A DNA stretch of 48,934 bases. It comes from Chloroflexota bacterium. Its GTDB lineage: Bacteria; Chloroflexota; Anaerolineae; Promineifilales; Promineifilaceae. The notes below the pieces were generated by a model, which saw only the letters and a program-made list of their open reading frames with translations, was not told the DNA's origin and made no database searches. The DNA lies in the NCBI GenBank assembly GCA_003696605.1, contig RFGV01000040.1, forward strand, positions 1 to 48,934, written 5' to 3'. The position numbers and the translations under genes were made by a program. Below are positions 34,457 to 42,437 of the stretch, one piece after another (position 1 is the first letter of the stretch; every line of letters begins with the position of its first letter).

Positions 34457-37400
34457 ATGCCTCTGGAATTATGGGGAGCGACTGGCTCGTTTTACATTAG
34501 TTTGCCAAATCGCCCCCTGGGATACTTACTTCTGATAATTTATCTGGCATTGCTGGGGCTAATTGTTCACCGCCACCAGCAAGGATTTCGCTCTTTATCT
34601 CCCCAGCAATGGCGGTGGGTAGCTGCTTTGGCCATTGCCTCATTTCTTGCCAGTCAACTATTTCCCATTCACCTGAATTTCGACAATCAACTCCCCCCTC
34701 TATACACTGCCCGCAACCCGGTCACCGTATTGACACTATTTTCAGCTGCCCCATTTTTATTGGCTGGCGCAATCCTCAATCCAGCAGCTGCATTTCTTGT
34801 CGGTATGGCTGGCGGGCTGGGACAATCATTGGGGCAATCTCACCAAATCTTCGACATTTTTCACGTTGGCTTTGCGGCCGTGCTGGCAGCAATGTGGCTG
34901 GAGCAAAACTATCTCGGCCGTATCAACGAATGGTTACGGCATCCAGTAGTCAGCGGCGCCCTCAGCTCTCTGGCCATGATTGTCCCCATCGGCATAGAAA
35001 CATTTGTTACCGCCAACGCCAATGCCAGCTATCTGGTCGCAATGGACCTGGCATTTTCCACAACCATTGCCAACATTTGGCCTTTGTTAATTGAAGGGAC
35101 CTTTGGCGGGGGGCTCGTATGGGTTATTCTGCAAGGCATGCCCCATCTGCGACCACAACGGCCGCTTTTGCCCTCCCCAGTTCAACGCAGCCTACGTTCT
35201 CGCTTGCTGAACAATTTCACCATTTTTGCTGTATTACTCACTCTTTTGGTAAGCACCGTTGTATTTCGGCTGGCAGTAAACGTATCTACGCAACTGGTCA
35301 TCAACCAAATGGCCCACAATGCCAAAACTGTCTCGGCCGAAATCCCAGATTTTCAAGCTCACTTGCAAAATCTCCTGACACAATATACACCCCCCTCCCA
35401 ATTGCTCACAGACAACGAAACAGAAGTACAAACAACATTACGGCAATTGTTCCGGGTTAGCCCACTTTATCGGCGTGTGATGCTGGTGAATGACCAAATG
35501 GAAGTAGTCGCATTCTATCCACCAGATGTGCCGGAAGTACAATTGACTGATTTGGAACAAACGGCCGTTGCCGAAACCTTGACAACAGGCATCCTGGAAA
35601 TCACCCCCGCCCAAACAGAAGAAGACGAATCCATTATCAGCTTTGCTGCCCCTCTACTCAATGAACAGGGAGAAGCAAAAGCTGTACTCGTAGGCCGGGT
35701 GCCAGAAATCTCTCTGGAGAATCTGATCACCGGTGTTCAGGGAACTGTGGGCGAAGGAACCGGCTTTATCGTGGACGAAAACGGCCGAATTATTGCCCAC
35801 GCCAACCACGAACAACTCCTCAACTACTGGACACCGCCCGATTCTGCCACCAACTTCATCGAAACCGAAGAAACATCTCCCGGTTTTGCTTATCAGGGGC
35901 TACAGGGCACATCCAACGCCCGCGAACTAGTCTATTACATCACCGGCCCCGATCATCAATGGACAGTCGTTGTTACCGTCCCATACGAAGTTGTCCTTCG
36001 CCTGGCCTTAAACATAGGCGGCCCACTCATGATCATTATGCTGGTGGTCATCTCCCTGTTCTATATCAACCTGGCCTATTTAGGACACGACATCACAAAA
36101 CCAATCACCGAACTGGTAGAAGCTTCACGCACCATCGCCGCTGGTGGTAACTGGACCCCACCCTCCGCTGACACAATACGGGACGATGAAGTAGGTCAGC
36201 TTCACAAAGCGTTTGCCCAAATGCAGCGCTCCATGAAACAACGCCTAAATGAATTATCCCTTCTGCTCAGCGTTAGCCACGACGTATCCAGCACCATCGA
36301 TATTGGACAGGGTATGCCCACCATTCTGCGCGGTGCCTTAAGAGGCACAGGGGCATCTGGCGCCCGGGCTGTGGTCATCAATCCAGCTGGTGGACGGCCG
36401 TTAACCTTTGGCGAAGGCCCAGCCGCCCGCATCATGACCACCCTTGACCGCAACATTATGCTGGCACTACGCGATCTCAAAGAGCTAATGCTAGAAACAC
36501 CAGAAGAAATCCGCTCTGTTTTGCAACTGGAAGCCAACATTGACCCGCCAATCCCAGCCCTGATTGCCCTGCCGCTTGTCTTCCATGACCGTTTTCAGGG
36601 TGTCCTTTGGCTTGGATATCGTCAGCCCCACAGTTTCGACCTGACAGAACGCAATCTGTTGCGAACTTTGGCCAGTCAGGCTGCTATTTTGGTAGAAAAT
36701 GCCCGCCTGTTTGCTACGGCCGAAGGGGGAAGACGACGGCTGGCTGCTGTATTGGCCAGTACGACCGATGCTGTTATCGTCACCGACCAGACAGAACGGG
36801 TATTGCTGATTAATCGGGCAATGGAACGAATTTTCAATATCAAAGCCCAGGAAGTCATTAACCGGCATGTGGCTGATGTCATTGATTCCGAAATTTTGGT
36901 GAAGGCACTAACAGCAGGCGAAGAACACATGCGAAATCTGGAAATCCGCACGGAAGACGGCCGTATTTTCTACACCAACGCCTCCGCCATTATCAGCAAC
37001 GACGGACAAGCTCTAGGCCGTGTCGCTGTCTTGCACGACATCACCCACTTCAAAGAAATTGACGAACTCAAGTCAGATTTCGTCCAAACCGTCTCTCACG
37101 ACCTGCGCGGACCACTAACCTTTATGCGCGGCTACGCCACTATGATTCCTATGGTAGGCGAGCTAAACGACAAGCAAAAAGAGTACATGGACAAAATATT
37201 GAGTGGTATTGACCAAATGGCCAAGCTGGTTAATGATCTACTCGATTTGGGACGCATCGAAGCTGGTGTAGAACTACAATGTGTACCAGTAGATGTACAC
37301 ACCCTGCTTACGGATATTGCCGAAGAATATTGGCAACATGCCCACTTGAACGGCATCCAGATTGAAGTAAACGCCCCAGAAAATATCATTCTGGAAGGCG

Positions 37401-37759
37401 ACAAGGCTTTAATCAAACAAGCCATCACAAACCTTGTTTCCAATGGCCTGAAATATGCCCCCAACAGCGGCCGTATGGTTTTGCAAGCTGAACAACGAAA
37501 TGGGGAAGTCATTATCAGTGTTCAGGATAACGGGCCAGGTATCCCCAAAGAAGATCAGATGCGACTCTTTGAAAAATTCTACCGTGCCCGACAACGTGGC
37601 ACAGAGAAAATCAAGGGGTCAGGTCTGGGGTTGGCTATTGTCAAGTCTATTGCTGAGCGACATGGGGGACGTGTATGGGTGCACAGCCAACAAGGTAAGG
37701 GAAGCACGTTTTATATTGCCTTACCTTTGCAACAAGCGAAAAACGGCCGACAAGGCTGA
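34457..37759 (+). CDS. Large membrane sensor histidine kinase: TM block, Cache-like, HAMP, GAF, PAS, HisKA, HATPase
   Basis: An 1100-residue kinase. Six or seven helices fill the first 270 residues. An outer sensory domain (about 275-515) resembles a double Cache fold (GFIVDENGRIIAHAN). One more helix leads to a HAMP-like region (about 545-600), a GAF domain (about 610-755) and a PAS domain (about 765-860). The HisKA phospho-acceptor is His881 in SHDLRGP, and the HATPase domain has LVSNGLKYAP, DNGPGIP and GSGLGLAI. AGGAAG precedes the ATG. No response regulator gene is adjacent, so it is an orphan like the kinase at 5498. The N-terminal multi-helix block may itself sense a membrane-soluble signal. 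Confidence 0.9.
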   Translation: MPLELWGATGSFYISLPNRPLGYLLLIIYLALLGLIVHRHQQGFRSLSPQQWRWVAALAIASFLASQLFPIHLNFDNQLPPLYTARNPVTVLTLFSAAPFLLAGAILNPAAAFLVGMAGGLGQSLGQSHQIFDIFHVGFAAVLAAMWLEQNYLGRINEWLRHPVVSGALSSLAMIVPIGIETFVTANANASYLVAMDLAFSTTIANIWPLLIEGTFGGGLVWVILQGMPHLRPQRPLLPSPVQRSLRSRLLNNFTIFAVLLTLLVSTVVFRLAVNVSTQLVINQMAHNAKTVSAEIPDFQAHLQNLLTQYTPPSQLLTDNETEVQTTLRQLFRVSPLYRRVMLVNDQMEVVAFYPPDVPEVQLTDLEQTAVAETLTTGILEITPAQTEEDESIISFAAPLLNEQGEAKAVLVGRVPEISLENLITGVQGTVGEGTGFIVDENGRIIAHANHEQLLNYWTPPDSATNFIETEETSPGFAYQGLQGTSNARELVYYITGPDHQWTVVVTVPYEVVLRLALNIGGPLMIIMLVVISLFYINLAYLGHDITKPITELVEASRTIAAGGNWTPPSADTIRDDEVGQLHKAFAQMQRSMKQRLNELSLLLSVSHDVSSTIDIGQGMPTILRGALRGTGASGARAVVINPAGGRPLTFGEGPAARIMTTLDRNIMLALRDLKELMLETPEEIRSVLQLEANIDPPIPALIALPLVFHDRFQGVLWLGYRQPHSFDLTERNLLRTLASQAAILVENARLFATAEGGRRRLAAVLASTTDAVIVTDQTERVLLINRAMERIFNIKAQEVINRHVADVIDSEILVKALTAGEEHMRNLEIRTEDGRIFYTNASAIISNDGQALGRVAVLHDITHFKEIDELKSDFVQTVSHDLRGPLTFMRGYATMIPMVGELNDKQKEYMDKILSGIDQMAKLVNDLLDLGRIEAGVELQCVPVDVHTLLTDIAEEYWQHAHLNGIQIEVNAPENIILEGDKALIKQAITNLVSNGLKYAPNSGRMVLQAEQRNGEVIISVQDNGPGIPKEDQMRLFEKFYRARQRGTEKIKGSGLGLAIVKSIAERHGGRVWVHSQQGKGSTFYIALPLQQAKNGRQG

Positions 37760-37766
37760 TTGCTGA

Positions 37767-38690
37767 TCAGACTCGATTAAGTTCGTCTAGCACTTGTTGC
37801 AGCTCTGGGGGGAGTTCTGCCTCAAATGTCATTTCCTGTTCATCTGAAGGCCGCCGGAAGGTAAGACGGGCTGCATGTAGAAAATGGCGTTTAAGCCGAA
37901 TGCGTTGCTTGCGACGGCCGTATATCGCATCTCCCACAATAGGGTAGCCGATATATGCCAGATGCACTCGAATTTGATGAGTGCGTCCTGTTAATGGCAT
38001 GCACGCCAGCAGGGTGAAATCATCATATGTCGTCACTGTTTCGTATTGGGTTTGTGCTGGCCGGGCTGTGAGGGAAGGGTTGGTAATTACGCTCATTTTC
38101 TTGCGCTGGCGTGGATCGCGGCCAATAGGGGCATCAATGAGAGCGGCTGGCGGTTGAACATGCCCTTCTACTAACGCCAGATATTGTTTTTTGACGGTAC
38201 GTTCTTTGAATTGAGCTTGCAGGTAGGCCAATGCCTGATCATGTTTGGCTACCAGAATCAAGCCAGAGGTGTCTTTGTCTAGCCGGTGAACAATGCCGGG
38301 GCGACGTTCTCCCCCAATGCCGGGCAAGTCTGGGCAGTAGGCTAAGATGGCGTTTACCAGCGTGCTGTCTTCATGTCCGGGGGCAGGATGGACAACCATG
38401 CCTGCTGGTTTATTGATGAGGAGGATGTCTGCATCTTCGTACCGAATATCAAGTGGAATGGGTTGGGGTTTTAGTTCGGTGTCAGTGGTTTCAGGTAAGG
38501 TGGCAATGATTTGTTCTCCCCCTTCGAGGCGCAGGCTGGGACGAGCGGAACGGCCGTTTACCAGCACCATCCCTGCCTTGATCAATCGCTGCCATTGCAT
38601 CCGTGAGATGTCGGGGCGTGCCGTAGCCAATGCCCGATCCAGGCGTTCTCCGGGTTGATTCAATTTCAGTTCAATATGCTGACCAGCCAT
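37767..38690 (-). CDS. rluD: RluD/RluA-family 23S rRNA pseudouridine synthase
   Basis: A 307-residue protein with an N-terminal S4 RNA-binding domain (about 13-75) and the RluA-type catalytic domain. The catalytic Asp lies in HRLDKDTSGLILVAK. LLINKPAGMVVHPAPGH, TGRTHQIRVHL and GDAIYG are the other family signatures. Length and order match RluD, which modifies helix 69 of 23S rRNA, but RluA and RluC relatives share these motifs, so the exact site is inferred. The start overlaps the lspA end by 20 bases; lspA-rluD pairing is a common bacterial arrangement. Its stop lies seven bases from the convergent histidine kinase stop. Confidence 0.9.
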   Translation of the reverse strand: MAGQHIELKLNQPGERLDRALATARPDISRMQWQRLIKAGMVLVNGRSARPSLRLEGGEQIIATLPETTDTELKPQPIPLDIRYEDADILLINKPAGMVVHPAPGHEDSTLVNAILAYCPDLPGIGGERRPGIVHRLDKDTSGLILVAKHDQALAYLQAQFKERTVKKQYLALVEGHVQPPAALIDAPIGRDPRQRKKMSVITNPSLTARPAQTQYETVTTYDDFTLLACMPLTGRTHQIRVHLAYIGYPIVGDAIYGRRKQRIRLKRHFLHAARLTFRRPSDEQEMTFEAELPPELQQVLDELNRV

Positions 38691-39285
38691 CTTGCGTCTC
38701 AGTTTCGGCCGTTTCTACGCCCGTTTCTACGGCCTTCTCTTCTGGCAAATCCACTGTCTCCTGTCGGCTTTCCTGCCACATCAACCAGGCCAGCAAAATT
38801 GCCCCGGCTACGATTGCCGTATCGGCCACATTAAATACAGGCCAAAAACCAAAATCGAAAAAATCAGTCACATGCCCCAGCCGAATCCGATCAATGAGAT
38901 TGCCTAATGCGCCGCCCAGTTGCAGCCCAAGAGCGACTCGCAGCCAACCCTGGCCGTAAGGCAAGGTGTAGTTGTAATAAAGAATAACCAGCGTTACCAA
39001 TACCGCAACACCAGCAAAAATCAAACTGTTGCCAGAAAAGAGGCCAAAGGCCGCTCCGGTATTCGTAACATGGGTGATGCGAAAAAATAAGGCCAATGCC
39101 GGAAAAGGCGCCCAGCTATGATAAAGGGGCAATGTTGCTTCAACCAACAGCTTGGTCAGATGATCAATGGCAATAACAATAGCGGCCACAACCAGCATCA
39201 ATAAGCGCTGGGTGAGCGTCGCTTGTTGTTCTTGATTATCGGCCTCTGAGGAAACGGCCGTCTCTTGCAAATTAACGTCTTTCAT
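38671..39285 (-). CDS. lspA: Lipoprotein signal peptidase (signal peptidase II)
   Basis: A 204-residue membrane aspartyl protease that removes signal peptides from diacylglyceryl-modified prolipoproteins. Four helices are visible. Conserved blocks are IDHLTK, NTGAAFGLFSG, GGALGNLIDRI (first catalytic Asp) and VTDFFDF followed by FNVADTAI (second catalytic Asp). It has an extra charged N-terminal extension of about 30 residues and a Glu/Thr-rich C-terminal tail of about 30 residues beyond the usual 160-170. The ATG at 39285 is preferred to a GTG two codons earlier. It is followed directly by rluD. Confidence 0.93.
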   Translation of the reverse strand: MKDVNLQETAVSSEADNQEQQATLTQRLLMLVVAAIVIAIDHLTKLLVEATLPLYHSWAPFPALALFFRITHVTNTGAAFGLFSGNSLIFAGVAVLVTLVILYYNYTLPYGQGWLRVALGLQLGGALGNLIDRIRLGHVTDFFDFGFWPVFNVADTAIVAGAILLAWLMWQESRQETVDLPEEKAVETGVETAETETQDGWSAY

Positions 39286-39337
39286 GCACACTCACTTCTT
39301 TAAGATTTTCCGCCCACAAGCGGTAGATTTTTCTGAT

Positions 39338-40057
39338 TCATTGTACCAACGGCACATCAGAGGGCAAATCACGCTTTTGGGCCACAAGCACCGTAACCGC
39401 CGTCCGGGTAAATTTCACCACATGCTTTGACAATGTGAATCCGGCCTTCTGAAAAATGGGAACATACTGCTGCCAGACACCCAAATCTCCTTCTGCATCA
39501 ATAGCAAATGCGCCGGCACGCTGGCCGGTTATTCGATACAACCATTCCAAAAAACGAACGATCAAACCAGAATGAATAAAATGGCCTTCGGGAACAATAA
39601 CCAACCGCCCACCAGGACGCAGCACCCGGGAAACGGCCGTTATCGTCTCTGGTTCCACAATATACGGGGTAGGAAAAGTAGCCAACACGGTATCAAACAT
39701 TTCATCAGCAAACGGCAATGCCTGTGCCCGCCCGCGCACCAACAAAAACGGCCGTTTTGCCCGCTGTAACCGCTGCCACGCCATACGCCCCATATACACC
39801 GACAAATCCAACCCCACCACCTCATACCCTTGCTGCACCAACGCCAGCAACACATGCCCCGGTCCATGCCCCAACTCCAACACCCGTTTCCCCCTCACAT
39901 AAGGCAACGCTGCCATCTGCCATGCCCGCCAATCCCCCAACGACACCAACCAGCTCACCACATCATACATCCATGCCAGTTCGTTATATAACAGGCGAAA
40001 CCCCAGCCGAATCAGCCATCGCCACCAGCTCATAAAAATTCGCCCAACCCTGTTCAC
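39338..40057 (-). CDS. Class I SAM-dependent methyltransferase (UbiE-like)
   Basis: A 239-residue protein. The GTG start at 40057 is supported by GAGGAGG just upstream. Residues 65-100 hold the SAM site VLELGHGPGHVLLAL and the acidic VVGLDLS; ALPFADEMFDTVLATFP and LRPGGRLVIV are the later Methyltransf_11 motifs. The first 50 residues are hydrophobic and Trp-rich (WWRWLIRLGFRLL), suggesting membrane association and possibly a lipid or quinone substrate. It precedes lspA by 52 bases on the same strand. The substrate cannot be identified. Confidence 0.85.
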   Translation of the reverse strand: MNRVGRIFMSWWRWLIRLGFRLLYNELAWMYDVVSWLVSLGDWRAWQMAALPYVRGKRVLELGHGPGHVLLALVQQGYEVVGLDLSVYMGRMAWQRLQRAKRPFLLVRGRAQALPFADEMFDTVLATFPTPYIVEPETITAVSRVLRPGGRLVIVPEGHFIHSGLIVRFLEWLYRITGQRAGAFAIDAEGDLGVWQQYVPIFQKAGFTLSKHVVKFTRTAVTVLVAQKRDLPSDVPLVQ

Positions 40058-40168
40058 AAACCACTCCTCCTCAACACCCCTCTTTATCTTTCACCCATCA
40101 AGAGTATACTATCTGTAACCATTCCCAAAACAGAAAACAGGCAAGACTCAGACAAACAAGAGGATACA

Positions 40169-41269
40169 ATGAACATTAAACGCATCGCAATTACAACAGG
40201 TGGTGGTGATGCCCCCGGATTAAACGCAGTCATCCGGGCTGCTGTGCTGGCGGCACTTAACCGAGGCTGGACATGCTGTGGCATTCGGGAAGGATATAAT
40301 GGCCTACTAGAACCAGACCGGTTTCCCCAGGGCGGCCTGATTGAACTAACGGCCGATTCTGTACGCGGTATCACCCATTTAGGCGGCACAATTCTGGGCA
40401 CAACCAACCGAGGCAACCCGCTTAAATACCCGATGATGGACGAAAATGGACAGATAAAAGAAGTAAACCGATTAGACGAATTAATTGCTGCCATCCAGGC
40501 ACATCATATTGACGCGCTCATCACAATTGGCGGAGACGGCTCGATGGGTATTGCCCATCAATTGGCACAAAAAGGGGTCAGACTGGTTGGCGTGCCCAAA
40601 ACAATTGATAACGATCTCGACCGCACCGTGGTGACCTTTGGATTCAATACGGCCGTTTACTTTGCCACCGAATGCATTGATCGCCTACACGCCACAGCCG
40701 AAGCCCACCAGCGCGTCATCGTTGTGGAAGTAATGGGACGATACGCAGGCTGGATAGCCCTGCATGCCGGCGTTGCTGGCTCAGCCGATGCCATCCTCAT
40801 CCCCGAAATCCCATATGACATCAATAAAGTGGCTGAAAAAGTACTGGCACGAGAAAAAAAAGGACGTCATTTCTCCATTATCGTTGTGGCCGAAGGAGCA
40901 CGCCCCATTGGCGGAACATACAGCGTCATCCGCCACGCAGCAGGACAAACAGAGCGATTGGGCGGCATTGGCCACAAAGTAGGCGCTGCAATTGAAACAC
41001 TTACCGGCAAGGAAACGCGGGTGGTGGTATTAGGTCATCTGCTTCGTGGCGGCAAGCCAACCGCCTATGATCGGCTGCTTTCATTGCGTTTTGGGGCAGC
41101 CGCCGTACGGGCATTGGCTGAAGGTCAAACTGATGTGATGGTTGCCCTCGACCCACCCACTGTGAACTACGTTCCTTTAGAACTGGCAACCAGTCGCATG
41201 AAAACCGTTCCCCTCGATTGTGACACAATTCTCACAGCCCGTGATTTGGGAATCTCATTTGGGGATTAA
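40169..41269 (+). CDS. pfkA: 6-phosphofructokinase
   Basis: A 366-residue kinase phosphorylating fructose 6-phosphate in glycolysis. TGGGDAPGLNAVIRA opens the nucleotide site. IGGDGS (Gly124) corresponds to Gly104 of E. coli PfkA, a residue favouring ATP, whereas PPi enzymes usually have Asp there. PKTIDND (Lys144) has Lys at the position that is Gly in E. coli. This Gly/Lys pair is known from ATP-dependent group III enzymes such as those of actinobacteria, so ATP is the likelier donor, with PPi not excluded. The catalytic Asp lies in TIDND, and MGRYAGW and GHLLRGG are present. AGAGGA precedes the ATG; a TATACT at 40105-40110 may be its -10. Confidence 0.93.
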   Translation: MNIKRIAITTGGGDAPGLNAVIRAAVLAALNRGWTCCGIREGYNGLLEPDRFPQGGLIELTADSVRGITHLGGTILGTTNRGNPLKYPMMDENGQIKEVNRLDELIAAIQAHHIDALITIGGDGSMGIAHQLAQKGVRLVGVPKTIDNDLDRTVVTFGFNTAVYFATECIDRLHATAEAHQRVIVVEVMGRYAGWIALHAGVAGSADAILIPEIPYDINKVAEKVLAREKKGRHFSIIVVAEGARPIGGTYSVIRHAAGQTERLGGIGHKVGAAIETLTGKETRVVVLGHLLRGGKPTAYDRLLSLRFGAAAVRALAEGQTDVMVALDPPTVNYVPLELATSRMKTVPLDCDTILTARDLGISFGD

Positions 41270-41321
41270 TTGGCTGCCATGCCTAAATTCCTGCAAAAAG
41301 GGGCTTTCCGTTTTCCAGATA

Positions 41322-41330
41322 TGCTATACT
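41322..41330 (+). promoter_or_regulatory. Extended -10 promoter for the radical SAM gene
   Basis: TGCTATACT fits TGnTATA-T and stands 65 bases before the ATG at 41395, within the 125-bp gap after pfkA. No convincing -35 is visible. A GGAAGGGA ribosome site lies directly before the ATG. Confidence 0.5.
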
Positions 41331-41394
41331 GTAATTAACTGCTTAACGCCAACACCCTTACACTGGCAAACGAGACAATTTAAGGAAGGGAACT

Positions 41395-42396
41395 ATGCCC
41401 CTACCCAAAACAACGTCCCGTTTCCTGCTGCCCGCCCATACATTTGAGCCAGCTTATATGGCTCTCTATCGCAGTGGCGAACTGGAAAAACGTGCCCGGC
41501 AAGCTGTACAAGAGTTGGCCGAATGTCATGTGTGCCCTCGTGATTGTGGTATAAACCGGCTGGCTGATGAAACGGCCGTTTGCAAAAGCGGCCGTTTTGC
41601 ACTAGTCGCCAGCTACTTCCCCCACTTCGGTGAAGAAGACTGCCTGCGAGGCTGGAACGGCAGCGGCACCATTTTCTTTTCCATGTGCAACCTGCGCTGT
41701 GTCTTCTGCCAAAACTTTGACATCAGCCAGGGCGGAGAAGGAACGGCCGTTACCCCCCAACAACTTGCCCACATCATGCTCAAACTCCAACAAGCAGGCT
41801 GCCACAACATCAACCTCGTCACCCCCGAACACGTCGTCCCCCAAATCCTCGAAGCACTCCCCCTGGCCATTGCCGCCGGCCTCCGTCTTCCCATCGTGTA
41901 CAACACCTCCGCCTACGATTCTCTCCACAGCCTCCATCTCATGGACGGCATCGTAGATATTTACATGCCCGATTTCAAATTCTGGGACACGCGACTTTCC
42001 CTACGCTACCTCAAAGCCAAAGACTACCCAGAAGCCGCCCGGCAAGCCATTCGCGAAATGCACCGCCAGGTTGGCGACCTCAAGCTGGACGAATTCGGAC
42101 TGGCACGACGTGGCCTGCTCGTTCGCCACCTGGTTATGCCTGGCCACATTGCCGAAACAGAAGCCATCATGCACTTTCTGGCAAAGGAAATTTCCGTAGA
42201 CACTTATGTCAACATAATGGCGCAATACTATCCGGCTGGCAAAGTCACACCCGAAAAATACCCCGAAATTAACCGACACATTTCACAGAACGAATACCAG
42301 GCGGCTATCCATGCAGCCCAAAAGGCGGGATTGTGGCGATTCGACAAACGGCATCCCCGTTGGCCGGGCAAACCATTTCAGGAAATTGCGCTCTAG
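41395..42396 (+). CDS. PflA-like radical SAM protein
   Basis: A 333-residue protein. The radical SAM signature is CNLRCVFCQN (CxxxCxxC) at about residues 100-109, binding the 4Fe-4S cluster that cleaves SAM. An additional cysteine group near residues 44-63 (CHVCPRDCG, then VCKSG) is typical of the COG1313 branch of PflA-like proteins. Later blocks are VTPEHVVPQI, YNTSAYDS, DIYMPDFKFW and RHLVMPGH. The branch is related to pyruvate formate-lyase activase, but no glycyl radical enzyme is nearby, so the target is unknown. Two ACGGCCGT copies flank the cysteine region. It converges with ppc, 41 bases away. Confidence 0.85.
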   Translation: MPLPKTTSRFLLPAHTFEPAYMALYRSGELEKRARQAVQELAECHVCPRDCGINRLADETAVCKSGRFALVASYFPHFGEEDCLRGWNGSGTIFFSMCNLRCVFCQNFDISQGGEGTAVTPQQLAHIMLKLQQAGCHNINLVTPEHVVPQILEALPLAIAAGLRLPIVYNTSAYDSLHSLHLMDGIVDIYMPDFKFWDTRLSLRYLKAKDYPEAARQAIREMHRQVGDLKLDEFGLARRGLLVRHLVMPGHIAETEAIMHFLAKEISVDTYVNIMAQYYPAGKVTPEKYPEINRHISQNEYQAAIHAAQKAGLWRFDKRHPRWPGKPFQEIAL

Positions 42397-42437
42397 CTTA
42401 TGTTCTCAGCATTCTCCCACCATTTAAGCTGAGTTAT

